Assembly (NCBI GenBank): GCA_022376515.1
Contig: WTXI01000057.1
Span: 124,001 to 188,000, forward strand
Source: Lactifluus volemus
Taxonomy: Eukaryota > Basidiomycota > Agaricomycetes > Russulales > Russulaceae
Reading direction: 5' to 3'
Length of the DNA: 64,000 nt
The notes beneath the pieces were generated by a model. The model saw only the letters and a list, made by a program, of their open reading frames with translations. It had not been told where the DNA came from and ran no database searches. This document shows, piece by piece, positions 48,201 to 60,880 of this stretch; within the stretch, counting starts at the first letter, position 1, and every line of letters starts with the position of its first letter. The position numbers and the translations under genes are program-made.

Positions 48201-50859
48201 CTTGGTTTAATGCTCGATAAACTCAAGTTCAACATTTGTAAACTGGAGTCGTCATATCTCGCGAACAGGGATGTCCCAGACTTGGAGTCTCGAATTTCCG
48301 AGCACATTCCGCCCGCTCTGTCGTATGCCTGTATTTTTTGGGACGACCATTTAGAACACGTTGCTTTCGAACAAGATCTCTTCATGAAACTTCGATCCCT
48401 GTTCGAGACAAAGTTTCTGTTCTGGTTAGAAGTGCTTAGCATGAAGAACAGTGTTGGCCTTGCTTCGCCAGCAATGGCATCTCTGAAGATGTGGTTGCAG
48501 TCTGACGAGGGAATGGTGAGTACATCCTATACTTATGAATGGCATGTAATAACTATTGTGTAAATCACAATAGCCCCAACAGAACGTGAAGAATCTCCTG
48601 GCATTGGTGAACGATGCGTTCGCGTTTGTGCGGTATTTCGGGATGGCAATAGCAAAAAGCGCCCCGCATATATATATATCTTCTCTGCCTCTCGCACCAT
48701 CCTCTTCCCGCATCATCGAGCATTACCTTCACTTATTCCCCCACACATTATCTTTGGATCGCGGGCAATTGTCTCATTGGCCAGCATTGGAAATGGTGAT
48801 TCAAGCACATGACGAGTCGATCGATTCCGTTGCATTCTCGCCAAATGGGCAGCGGATAGCCTCAGGCTCGCGAGACCACACGATTCGGGTGTGGGATGCC
48901 ACGACCGGAGAGCTTGTAGCGGGCCCTTTTTCCAAGCATACCGATATGGTCCTTTCTGTTGGATTCTCGCCGGACGGACAGCGGATTGTCTCGGCCTCCG
49001 CAGATCACACAATTCGTGTGTGGGATGCCGCAACAGGAGATGTCGTAGCGGGGCCGTTCATTGGACATAGTAATTTCGTCAGATCTGTTACGTTCTCGCC
49101 AGACGGGCAGCGCATCGCGTCTGCCTCGGACGATTGCACGATCCGCATATGGAATGCTACAACAGGAGAGGTTGTTGCAGGCCCGTTTAATGGACACACG
49201 GCTCCGGTCAACTCTGTCGTATTCTCGCCGGACGGGAAGCGGATTGCCTCGGCATCGGATGATCGCACGATTCGACTGTGGGATTCTGCAGTAGGAGGGA
49301 TCGCAGCGGGCCCATTTACTGGACACACTGAACCAGTCTTCTCTGTTGGATTTTCACCGGACGGAGAGCGCATTGTCTCGGCCTCGTTCGATCACACAAT
49401 TCGTGTTTGGAATTCCGAAACGGGAGAGGTCGTGGCGGGCCCATTTAGTGGACACGCCAGTAAAGTCAATTCTGTTGCATTCTCACCTGACGGGCGGCGT
49501 ATCGCCTCCTCCTCGAACGATCGCACAATTCGTGTGTGGGATGCTGCAACAGGAGAGATCATTGCGGGCCCGTTCGCTGGTCACGCCGATTCAGTCTTTT
49601 CTATTACGCTCTCACCGGACGGACAACGCATCGCCTCGGCCTCAGCAGATCGCATGATTCGTGTGTGGGACGCTACTACAAGAGAGGCCGTAGCAGGTCC
49701 GTTTACTGGACATGCTAACTCGGTCTTTTTCATTGCAGTCTCGCCGGACGGGCAGCGTATCGCCTCGGCCTCAGCAGATCACACGATTTGTATTTGGGAT
49801 GCCACAACAGGAGAGGCCATAGCGGGCCCGTTTACTGGACACACCGATTGGGTTCCTGGAGTTTCATTCTCGCTAGACGGGCGGCGAATCGCTTCGGCCT
49901 CGCACGATTGCACGATTCGTGTGTGGGATACAGCAACGGGAGAGGTCGTGGTGGACCCGTTTACAGGACACAATGATTGGGTCAAGTCGGTTGAATTCTC
50001 ACCGAATGGGCAGCGCATCGCTTCGAGCTCGCAGGATCGCACGATTCGAGTGTGGGATGCTGCAACGGGAAAGGTCGTAGCGGGCCCATTTATTGGACAC
50101 ACCGATACCGTCTTCTTTGCTATATTCTCACCAGACGGGCGACGCATCGCCTCGGCCTCGCTCGATCACACAATTCGTGTGTGGGATGCAGAAACAGGAG
50201 AGTTTGTAGTAGGGCCGTTTATTGGGCACAGAGATGGGGTCTATTCTGTTGCGTTCTCACCGAACGGGGAGTGCATTGCTTCAGCCTCATTCGATCGCAC
50301 AATTCGCGTGTGGGATGCTGCAACAGGAGCACTTGTAGCCGGGCCATTTACTGGACATACGAGTGCGGTCTATTCTGTTGCATTCTCACCAGATGGGCAG
50401 TGCATTGCCTCAGGCTCTGCAGATCGCACGATTCGCGTATGGGATGCTACAACGGGAGATATTGTGGCGGGCCCATTTATTGGACACACCGATTCAGTCT
50501 GTCTCGTTGTATTCTTGCCGGACGGACAACGGATCGCCTCGGCCTCACTAGATTGTACGATTCGCATGTGGCATGTCGGAACACTATGCACTGCCTCGGC
50601 CTTGAGAAATCGCACGATCATGGCTCATGCGGAAAAGCCGAGAACGGAAGATATTGACAAGTTCCCGGTCAATAGTGATGGATGGGTGTGTTGGGAGAAT
50701 GGAGAGCTTCTTTTATGGATTCCCCAGATTCACCGGCCATATTTCAATAGGTCCAACACTGTCTGGATTGGAGGCAGAAACTATACCCAGCTTGATCTCT
50801 CAAACTTTGTACATGGATCGAATTGGGCTACGGTATATGTTCCTAGTTCATCTAGCTAG
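45213..50859 (+). pseudogene. C2-NACHT-WD40 NLR protein, copy 3, NACHT exon frame-disrupted
   Basis: Same exon plan as copy 2. The WD40 exon is open from its acceptor near 48575 to the stop at 50859 (14 repeats plus tail). The NACHT exon has seven one-base losses relative to copies 1, 2 and 4: near 47345 (CCC to CC), 47362 (T5 to T4), 47478, 47493, 47935 (T5 to T4), 48043 and 48165 (TTT to TT), so Walker A and Walker B fall in different frames. In exon 4, GGATGTAGAACTTGA gives a stop where copy 2 has GGATGTACAGTAGAACTTGA. Five of the seven NACHT losses are in or next to short homopolymers. If the losses are real, an intact WD40 domain without a NACHT would remain; if they are consensus errors, this is a normal receptor gene. 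Confidence 0.85.
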
Positions 50860-52079
50860 AGTCGGTACACTATCTATGTATGGCATCCCAGAATTCAACG
50901 GTAGAGGTAGCACCAGTGAATCTAGTACGATCATAAGTCATCAGAGGTTTGTCGAAGTCTTTTAATCTTGGGAAGGTGTGCGCGTTTGGAAGAGCTATGA
51001 CTCTGATGAATAATCACACTTTTAGCTTTTGAGCAGGCAATGAATATATTCGCTGCTCCCACGCCTACCTAAGTCGTTGATGTAATGGGCGGCGGCGACG
51101 CTTACGATTGAAGTTTATCGATTCGACGATAAACTCTGATAAGATCAGATAAGTGATCGATAAGCGGTTTTTGGCATACCACGTGATGAGAAAAGTCATG
51201 GTGTCACTGCTGCGCGTGCCTACCTTCGACTTCCAGCAGCGACTGTCCAACACTGGCCTATGCCCGCCTGCTGACGCCTGCCCTGACTCATCCTTTTGTC
51301 CGTGTCTGCGTTTCTGTCCACCCCTGGCTGTTGACACCCGTCTTTCCCAACTTGTCCATCCCTGCCCGCCTGCTAACACCTGCCTGCCAGCACCCTCCCG
51401 TGACTTCCGTCCATCACATCAAACACGGTACTGGCGGCACACACACCATCACGGACTCGGAACCGTTCCGACCAATGCTCCCTTACGGAGCTCGAGCCTC
51501 ACGCCACTCGCTCTATGAAAAACAACGAATGCAACAACTCCACGAGGTCTTTTCTCTTTATCTGGAGTTGTCAGAACGCTTGACTGGATGACTGCTTGAA
51601 TGGGCGAGGGATGGCGGAGAGCGATGATGAGTCAGGGATGGAGGACGAAAGGAAGGAAAAGGGCGAGGATAGTATGAACGCGGCGTTTCAAAGGTAGTAG
51701 TCACGCAGACCTGTGGATTGTCGAAAACGAGCTAATCGAGTGTCGATCCGAGAGCGAACTGGGTGAGACAGGACAAGACAGTTTTGGGTAAATAGGGAGT
51801 ATTCCGAGAGAGGTTTATGGAATACCCAACCTGAAGACATGGGGCAGATCCACCCAAGAAGCACAATTCCAGTTTAAGGAATGTCAACGCTAGAAATGGC
51901 ACCTGCATAATAACAGTGTTGCACACTCGAGATCATGTTATCTTGCCATTCCTTGTCTTAGTAGTACAGTAGGGGGTCCACTATCTCCCCTTAAGACAGA
52001 TTGCCTCTAGGCGAAATATATATCATAGTATAGTATTCCCGTACAGTATCCAACAACCAGAACGCATGGCTCCTAGAAA
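50860..52079. other. Duplicated intergenic DNA
   Basis: 50870-51055 matches the 3' flank of copy 2. 51070-51200 matches 58305-58430. 51250-52070 (GCCCGCCTGCTAACACCTGC, ACTTCGAC, TTTAAGGAATGTCAACGCTA, ATATATATCATAGTAT) matches 59790-60530. No gene is evident. The Pro/Ala-rich frames here come from C-rich DNA. Confidence 0.6.
51114..51166. promoter_or_regulatory. Cluster of GATAA motifs with palindrome
   Basis: Four GATAA words in 36 nt (51128, 51138, 51148, 51159), all on the + strand, plus TTTATCGATTCGACGATAAA, an inverted repeat that supplies an opposite-strand site. The same cluster recurs after copy 4 at 58343-58395. Fungal GATA factors bind WGATAR-type words, so a regulatory role is possible; it could equally be the end of a mobile element. 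Confidence 0.35.
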
Positions 52080-52470
52080 GCAACTCGACTCGTGCCCAAA
52101 GGCCTGCGTAACAAGGGGATCTCGTCATACCTCGAGCAACTTTTCGAGGATAAAACATCTAGCGCGCGTCTGTCTTGCGGACGGGGGAGAATGCATCATG
52201 CTCATCCCACTGTAGTGCTGAGAGGCGCAAGAAGTGGACAGTCTCAGGATGATCGACGCCCGAAGTCGGTGGTTTTCATGATTGAAACACACGATAGTGA
52301 GATACGCTCACAGGCCGATCAGTTTTATGATAACTCAGAGTCGATTATGATATGACCCAAGTGGATAGTCTAGACCGGAGGTGCGACTGCCATAACAACG
52401 ACAGTCCTGGCCATCACGTGCTGAGTCTGCGTCAAGCTCGATGAAGGATCGCCACGCCGCTGCCACGCCA
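52080..52470. repeat. NLR 5' cassette, copy 4
   Basis: Near-identical to the copy 5 cassette (60530-61100): CGGACGGGGGAGAATGCA, GCAAGAAGTGGACAGTCTCA, GAGATACGCTCACAGGCCGA, CCATCACGTGCTGAGTCTGC. It lacks the 163-nt insertion present in copy 5 and so preserves the empty site (52411-52432). Confidence 0.7.
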
Positions 52471-52555
52471 AGCGTGATTTGGAACGCGTTCCAATGAGGT
52501 ACCTTGTCAACATGCGGACGGCACCTTGTTGCCTCAACCTCTCACCTCGACTACA

Positions 52556-55500
52556 ATGTCTCTTGCACAACTAGATTCGTATGCCAAAGTCTATTACATT
52601 CCTTCTCGCGAAATATTAATCATTGGTACAGCCAAGGTCCTCAAACCCCCGAAATAGGGTACCTCAGTCACTTCCATTTAATTCTCATTTTTGCTCACAT
52701 AATTGCCTTTGACCAGTGCTCAGGTCATCGAAACTCAACGACTTCTCCCTCTCGAGGTGACTGGTACGTAGGTTGGTGATCCCACTGAGATGTGTCCTGT
52801 AGTAAGCCCGTTTCCCCGTCAGTACTCAGGGCGCACAATCTCCCTCGTCTCAAGACCGTCTTTGGGAAGAAAAGACAGTTTTACGTAACTGTGAACAACG
52901 AGGCGAGAACATGGCAGACACGACCTGTTCGAAGCGTGGGACAGCGCGTGGAATGGAACCAGGTTCTGGACTCCTTGTACGAAATCTATACTTTTTTTAA
53001 ATTTCTTTTTCACAATTGAGTCTCTTGCAGTGCCATACTATCACTCTCACGTATTACTGCATCTCTGTATGCGAAAAGGACCTTGCGGAAAGACATCCTT
53101 GTTGGAAGGCATGAGATACTCTGTGAACCTCAACATGGTTCGTCTTGTTGGGTTCTTACTCGCATTCATATGACTCAGCACGTTGTAGACCTTGATATTA
53201 TTTTGAGCCATGATGGGGGTCGCTCAACGGAGCCGGTCACACTCTCTTTGAAGATCACCGTGTCACCAAATGCGAGTCCCTGCCTGACTGCTCCGGTCAG
53301 CACCGTGAACCACACAGCGGTCGATTTGGACAGCCCGCCGGTCGTTGAAGAAAATGCCGCACTTCCTACTGTTCAAGTCGTCAGTGAAATCATCCAACCA
53401 GCGGTAGTCACCGCTCCTCTACTTCCTTTATCCGGGACCAGTGACCTCCCCATTGAGAGCAGTACTTCTGTGCGACCAGCATCGGACAGCCAGACGGAGA
53501 TGCCACGCACCGCTCTCCGTCGTGCTGGGGAGGCTGTCGATACGATGGAATCATGGGGCATGGCCGTTGGGGTTGTCAAGCAGGTGATGGATGCTGTCAG
53601 TCCGGTCACATCAGTATGCCCAAAGCTATTTTGCCTTTTCTTGGCCGAGTTAACTTCCATACTCCAGCTGCATCCCTACGCAAGTCTAGCATGGAGTCTG
53701 CTCTCAAAGATTCCCGAGGTGCGTCACCTTGCCGTGTCGGAGCATGCGGGACGTTCATTATTTTTTGTCTCCTCGTTTCTAGGCTTTGCTACAGCAGTTT
53801 CAGCGTGACGACAATGTCCGATCACTATTTGAAGCCATATGCGATGCGTTTACGTTTGCAAGAGATGCGGACGCTTTGAGGAGGATCAAGCCGGAGTCTC
53901 TTCAAGCGAAAATCCTTGAGGACATGCTGGAACGGGTCACGGAAATCAGCAAATTTATTGAATCGTATGCGAATGATGTGCGAGTCGGTACGCTGTCCTG
54001 AGTCCTTTGGTTTAGTCATTATTAACATACGATTTGCAGGGAAGCGGACTTGGAAGAATATCCGTGGCCAGGTTGACGGAAAAGTCACACAGTACCGCAC
54101 CATCCTCACCCGACTGCGAGACGATTTTCTTGCGCGTGCTGCTGTCACGACGGAGGTTACTGTGCTTCGAATACAGGACGATGTGAGTAATATTATCCCA
54201 AACAAGCAGGAGTTGCTGGACTCAATAGCGCGAATATAGCTTAAAGAGATGTCAAACCAAGCATTAGAAGCCGGTGCGTAATATTGTTGGCACGAGATGA
54301 TGATCTGACGGAGAGCACACAGAATTCGGTTCCATAATCAGGGAACTGCCTTACTATAAGGGAGGCTGGCGATACGGCGATGAGAAACGGTGTCTTCCTG
54401 GAACACGCAAAGATTTCTTGGATCATATCTTCAAGTGGGTCGAGAATCCTGAATCCGAACGTGGGCTCGTGCTCTTTGGCCAAGCAGGCACTGGAAAGTC
54501 CTCGATAGCACATGAAGTCGCACGCCATTTCGAGGACAAGTGTCTCGGATCTTACTTCGCCTTCGTTCGGAAGGAGGGTTCCAAAGACGAGGCAAACAAG
54601 CTTTTTACGACACTTGCCCGTGATCTCTCCAGCAGCTATCCTGCGTTCAAATTCGCCCTCGGGAGGGTCCTTAAAGATAATCTGTCACTCCGTGGTACCC
54701 GAGACCGTCGTACCCTTTTTGAACGGCTCATCCTCGAACCGCTCAAGGATCTACAAATCCGTGATCCAATCTTTATCGTAATCGATGGATTGGACGAGAG
54801 TGGAGATGCGAGTGGTACTAGAGGATTACACACCTTCCTTGCTGATCATCTTCTCGACCTCCCTTCAAAATTCCGTATTCTCATCACATCAAGGCCGGAT
54901 GTTGGCATCGAATCTGCATTCGCCGATGCACTATCTGTCCACACCCTCTCCATGGATGATGACAAACTTGCTGCGAAAACGGAGGACGATATTCTCGCGT
55001 ACTTCCAGGACGCGCTCAATCCGGAGGCTTTCAAAGACTATGGCGTGAAACTATCAAAGGCAGCGGAGGGCCTGTTCCAGTGGGCCTCTGTTGCATGCGG
55101 ATTCATAAACAACCCTCCTTCTAGTTTCAGCTTTAGCAAGAAAGAGGTCGTACAGCGCTTGTTGGGACACTCTCGAGATCGGGATGGACAAGATCCGTTG
55201 GACCAGTTATACGAAGAGGTCCTCGAGGGATATTTCAAGCCGCCTGCAGCACAGATGTTATTTCGATCCGTGATGGGACAACTTTTTGCTGCGATCGAAC
55301 CTCTCACCATCAGTTCCCTGATCTCCCTGCGCCGACATGCACCTAAAGATGATCCCGAGGATCCTGACCCCGAAGATTCTGATCGGGTTCTCAAAATGCT
55401 CGGACATCTTGGCTCTGTGCTGACCAATGTCACCTCATCGGATGGAACGCGACCGATCGTTCCTCTCCATTCTTCATTCCGTGACTTTCTAGCAGATGAG

Positions 55501-58197
55501 AAGAGTGGGGCATTTCATGTCGACTTTGGCAAGGCGCACCGTCGGTTGGCACATTCGTGTCTTGGTTTAATGCTGGATAGCCTCAAGTTCAACATTTGTA
55601 ATCTCGACTCGTCACATCTCGCGAACAGGGATGTCCCAGACTTGGAGTCTCGAATTTCCGAGCACATTCCGTCCGCTCTATCTTATGCCTGCATTTTCTG
55701 GGACGATCATCTAGATCACCTTGCTTTCGAACGAGATCTCTTCATGAAGTTGCGGTTCCTGTTCGAGACAAAGTTTCTGTTCTGGCTAGAAGTGCTTAGT
55801 ATCAAGAACAGTGTGGCCCTTGCACCGCCAGCAATGGCATCTCTGAAGCTGTGGTTGCAGCGGAAGGTGGGTACATCCTATAATAATAAATGGCATGTAG
55901 TGACTATTTCGTAAAATCACAACAGCCCCAAATGGATATGGAGAATCTCTTGTCATTGGTGAACGATGCGTTCGCATTTGTTCGGTATTTCGGGTGGGCA
56001 ATAGCAAGAAGCGCCCCACATATATATATATCTGCTCTGCCATTCGCACCATCCTCTTCCCGCATTATCGAGCAATACCTTCACTTATTTCCCCACACAT
56101 TATCCTTGGATCGCGGGCAATTGTCTCATTGGCCAGCATTGGAAATGGTGATTCAAGCCCATGACGAGCCGATCAATTCTGTTGCATTTTCGCCAAATGG
56201 GCAGCGGATAGCGTCAGGCTCACAAGACGACACGATTCGGGTGTGGGATGCCACGACGGGGAAGCCTGTAGCGGGCCCGTTTGCTAAGCACACCGATATG
56301 GTCCTTTCTGTTGGATTCTCGCCGGACGGACAGCGGATTGTCTCGGCCTCGGTAGATCACACGATTCGTGTGTGGGATGCCGCAACAGGAGATGTTGTAG
56401 CGGGACCGTTCATTGGACATAGTAATTGGGTCATATCTGTTGCGTTCTCGCCAGACGGGCAGCGCATTGCGTCTGCCTCAGCAGATCGCACGATCCGCAT
56501 TTGGAATGCTGCAACAGGAGAGATTGTAGCAGGCCCGTTCATTGGACACAGGGCTCCGGTCAACTCAGTTGTATTCTCGCCGGACGGGAAGCACGTTGCC
56601 TCGGGATCGGATGATCGCACGATTCGACTGTGGGATTCCGCAGTAGGAGGGATTGTAGCGGGCCCATTTACTGGACACACTGAACCAGTTATCTCTGTTG
56701 CATTTTCACCGGATGGGGAGCGCATTGTCTCGGCCTCGTTCGATCACACAATTCGTGTGTGGAATTCCGAAACGGGAGAGGTCGTGGCGGGCCCGTTTTG
56801 TGGACACGCCAGTAAAGTCAATTCTGTTGCATTCTCACCTGATGGGCGGCGTATCGCATCCGCCTCGCACGATCGCACAATTCGTGTGTGGGATGCTGCA
56901 ACAGGAGATGTCATTGCGGGCCCGTTTACTGGTCACGCCAGTTCAGTCTTTTCAATTTCGCTCTCGCCGGACGGACAGCGCATTGCCTCGGCCTCAGAAG
57001 ATCACACGATTCGTGTGTGGGGCGCCACGACGAGAGAGGCCGTAGCAGGTCCGTTTACTGGACATGCCGATTCGGTCTTTTCTATTGCCGTTTCGCCGGA
57101 CGGGCAGCGTATTGCCTCGGCCTCAGCAGATCACACGATCTGTATTTGGGATGCCACAACTGGAGAGGTCACATCGGGCCCGTTTATTGGACACACCGAT
57201 TGTGTTATTGATGTTTCATTCTCGCCAGACGGGAAGCGAGTTGCTTCGGCCTCGCATGACCACACGATCCGTGTATGGGATGCAGCTACGGGAGAGGTCG
57301 TGCTTACTGGACACACGAGTGGAGCCACATCTGTTGTTTTCTCACCGGACGGGCAGCGCATCGCTTCGAGCTCGTTCGATCGCACGATTCGCGTGTGGGA
57401 TGCTGCAACAGGAAAGGTTATAGCGGGCCCATTTACTGGACACGTCCATGGTGTCCACTCTGTTGTATTCTCATCAGACGGGCAACGCATTGCCTCAGCT
57501 TCCTACGATCGCACGATTCGTGTGTGGGATGCAGGAACAGGAGAGGTTGTAGCGGGGCCGTTTATTGGGCACAGAGACAGCGTCTTCTCTGTTGCATTCT
57601 CGCCAAATGGGGAGCGCATCGCTTCAGCCTCAAGGATCGCACGATTCGGGTGTGGGATGCCGTAACAGGAATGGCTGTAGTTGGCCCATTTACCGGACAT
57701 GCGAGTGAGGTCCGCTCGGTTACATTCTCACCAGATGGGCGGTACATTGCCTCTGGCTCTAGAGATTGCACGATTCGTGTGTGGGATGCTAACACAGGAG
57801 ATATTGTGGCTAGTCCATTTAGTGGACATTCCATTCAGTCGAGTCTGTTGCATTCTTGCCGGATGGACAACGGATCGCCTCAGCCTCAGGAGATTTCACG
57901 ATTCGCATGTGGAATGTCGGGCCACTGTGCGCCGCCTCGCCCTTAGGAAATCCACGATTGCGATTCATGCGGACACACGCAGAACGGAAGATATTGACAA
58001 GTTCCCGGTCAATAATGATGGTTGGGTGTGTGGGGAGAATGGAGAGCTTCTTTTTGGATCCCCGGATTCACCGGCCATATTTCAATAGGTCTAACACTGT
58101 CTGGATTGCAGGCAGACATTATACCCAGCTTGATATCTCAAACTTTGTACATGGATCGAATTGGGATACGGTATATGTTCCTAGTTCATCTAGCTAG
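52556..58197 (+). pseudogene. C2-NACHT-WD40 NLR protein, copy 4, 3' end frame-disrupted
   Basis: C2-like exons (53083-53808 frame), helical exons and NACHT exon (open through 54418-55914, Walker A GQAGTGKSS, Walker B IFIVIDGLDES) are intact, as are WD40 repeats 1-11. From repeat 12 on, five one-base losses follow in 440 nt (near 57630, 57829, 57952, 58053, 58062), scattering repeats 12-14 and the tail over several frames; the first gives a stop at 57665. Repeat 9 also lacks a 9-nt segment (VDPF region) in frame. If exon 1 is spliced as in copy 2, TAG ends it (CCGAAATAG), as in copy 5, so the true first exon or start of copies 4 and 5 is unresolved. Confidence 0.85.
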
Positions 58198-58342
58198 AGT
58201 CGGTACACTATGTATGTATGGCAGAGGCACCAGTGAATCTACGATCATAAGTCATCAGAGGTTTGTCGAAGTCTTTTAATTTTCGGAAGGGCTACGAAGT
58301 CGCTGATGTAATGGGCGGCGGCGGCGATACTTAAGATTGTAA

Positions 58343-58395
58343 GTTTATCGATTAGACGATAAACTCTGATAAGATCAGATAAGTAATCGATAAGC
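58343..58395. promoter_or_regulatory. Second copy of the GATAA cluster
   Basis: TTTATCGATTAGACGATAAA followed by three further GATAA words with the same spacing as at 51114-51166; flanking sequence is conserved over about 130 bp. See the first copy for interpretation. Confidence 0.35.
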
Positions 58396-58461
58396 GGTTT
58401 TTGGCATTACCACGTGATGAGAAAAGTCGGGGTTTTTTCTCCCCGAAATGTTTTTTCTTAC

Positions 58462-58967
58462 ATGCGAAAAAACCACAAGCTTAACTGTGCTGTGCAGGCC
58501 ATGCTCTTTGACATGGCCGATCGTCATGGGAGACAAGGGCAAGCTACGGAGCAGCCCGAACACAAGTGGTGAGGGTTTGTCGAATAACCGATATGAAGCC
58601 ACTGGCATATGGGCCATTGTGATGACCAAAGAACTTTGGAAGAAAGGCTTTTGGTCGGTTCCTCTAGCGCCCGTTTGCCAACTACGATTAACGCAATATA
58701 AGAACGATGCCAAATCCATCGTAATTGTCGCATTGGAACGTTTTCATCCTACTGTATCACCAAAGTCCAAAGTGCATCTTTACACTTCTTCCTCGGCAGC
58801 GACGAAGAGTCTGAGGATAGTGACGACGAGAGTGAAGTCAACATAGGCTCCAGGTTGCTGGCAAAGTCTCACCTCACTTGGACTCTCGCAAGACCGTCAA
58901 CATCAGATCGCTCGAGCATAAACGGTGAAGAAAAAGACGCACAGTGGTGAGAAGATGCGGAAAGTTA
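58462..58967 (+). pseudogene. Duplicated internal fragment of SDA1
   Basis: Matches SDA1 41963-42478 (exon 3 to exon 6) including the three introns between them, so it arose by DNA duplication, not retroposition. Examples: CACAAGCTTAACTGTGCTGTGCAG, CACAAGTGGTGAGGGTTTGT, TGATGACCAAAGAACTTTGG, TTTACACTTCTTCCTCGGCA. The donor of the first copied intron is changed from GGTAAG to GGCAAG, and small indels break the frame. It follows NLR copy 4 just as full SDA1 follows copy 2. Confidence 0.88.
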
Positions 58968-60499
58968 GGCGTGAGTGCTAGACTTGACCGGTTTGACCAG
59001 TTGAAACACGTCCTTAGCAACTACGACTGTGGAAACAGTATGACAATTGCTCAGCTATCGAAAGGGATTGATGGCCGCTTGATTCAAGAAGCGACAGAAA
59101 AGCAAAAGTCATACTTTAGGCAGGAGTACTGACGGCATGTTGTGCGCTGCACACCACAACCAGCCCAGCGCACGACGAAATGCAGGGTTATCTATACTTG
59201 ATAACTTCCATCAAGCACATGATATCGAATCCCTTCGGAAGAATACCTCGGAAGATTGCCGGAAACCAGCTGAGTGCTAAAAGTCCCAGCAACTCCCAGG
59301 TAGCGGCATTATGGGACGCGACGCTGTCTGGGGGGTGTCTGGATGGGACCAGTCTGGATCCGGTGAACAAAAAATTCTGACATGAGAAAATGACCTTGAA
59401 AATGGCTTCAGATGTACTTGATCATGTTCTGAAGCCAGTGTGGAAGAGTGATACTGTAGCATGCACGGATGCATGGCGATTTGGATCTTTCGACTCGGAG
59501 TTGTGTTGGTTCGCTTAGTCATTACTCGAACGTCGCCTTGCCCATCCTCGCTCTCCGTTTTCCTCAATGTGATATCACAGCCACTGAGGCTCAGTACCGT
59601 CAACATGGCCGTGGGATTTACCTCCTTCAAGATCTGGAGGCACGAGTAAGGAATGTCCATGAGGCCTGGGATCGCCCACCTGGTGCTCACGCCTGTCCCC
59701 ATCCTCATCTCACCCCCGCCTATGCCCGCCTGCCCAGACTCATTATTTTGTCCGTGTCTACATTTATGTCCATTGCTGTTGACACCCGCCTTTCGCAGCT
59801 TGTCCATCCCTGCCCGCCTGCTAACACCTGCCTGCCAGCACCCGTCCATGCTCCGACAGTGACATGAATCAGCCATTGGAGCGTGAAAACTCGTATCACA
59901 TTCAAGAGTCACCCGTATCTCACATCAAACACGGCGCTGGCGGCACACACACACCATCACGAACTCTGAACCGTTCCGGCCAATGCTCGCTTACGGAGCT
60001 CGAGCCTCACGCCGCTCGCTCTATGCAAGACATTAGGAACAACGAATGCAACAACTCCATGAGGTCAGCGATGATGGGTCAGGGACAGAGGACGAAAGGA
60101 AGAAAAGGGGCGAGGATAGTATGAAAGCGGCGTTTTAAAGGTAGCAGTCACGCAGACGTCGAAAACGAGCTAATCGAAGATCTTAGGAGTGTCGATCGGA
60201 GAGCGAACTGAGTGAGAGCGGTCTTGTCAGCTTTGGGTTATTCCGAAAGAAGTTTATGGAATACCCAACCTGATGAGTCGTTATAGACGTGGGGCAGATC
60301 CACCAAGAAGCATAATTCCAGTTTAAGGAATGTCAACGCTAGAAATGGTACCTGCATATAGAAGTGAAGTGTTGCACACTCGAGATCATGTTATCACAAG
60401 AGGACTTGCCATTGCCTTGTCTTAGTACAGTAGGGTTTCTCCTTAAAACTGAACATATGGCCTCTAGGCGCAATATATATCATAGTATTGCTGTACAGT
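58968..60499. other. Intergenic, partly duplicated
   Basis: 58990-59680 is unique in the window; a short frame at 58944-59132 (LKHVLSNYDCGNSMTIAQLS) has no recognised family. 59690-60499 is a diverged copy of 51230-52060. Confidence 0.5.
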
Positions 60500-60865
60500 A
60501 TCCAACACCCGGAACGCCTGGCTCCTAGAAAGCAAACAAGGGGATCTCGCCATGGTCTTCGCGCCATACCTCTAGAAACTTTTCGAGGATGAAGCATCTA
60601 GCGCACATCTGTCTTGCGGACGGGGGAGAATGCACCATGCTCATCCCACTGTAGTGTTGAGAGACGCAAGAAGTGGACAGTCTCAGGATGATCGACGCCG
60701 GAAGTCGGTGGTTTTCATGATTGAAGCGCACGATAGTGAGATACGCTCACAGGCCGATCAGTTTTATGATAACTCAGAGCCGATTATGATATGACCCACT
60801 GGCGTGGATAGTCTAGAGCGGAGTTCACGTTTTCCCTCTCAGAGCAGGCTGTCCACAAGGCCATC
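60500..60865. repeat. NLR 5' cassette, copy 5
   Basis: Closest to the copy 4 cassette. The cassette is interrupted at 60881 by a 163-nt insertion and resumes at 61059 (GTCAAGCCCGATGGAGGA). Confidence 0.7.
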
Positions 60866-60880
60866 ACGTGCTGAGTCTGC

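Noticed and set aside
51250..51600. Pro/Ala-rich plus-strand frames (CPPADACPDSSFCPCL)
   Set aside because: Produced by short C-rich direct repeats; the homologous copy at 59690-59870 does not keep the frame.
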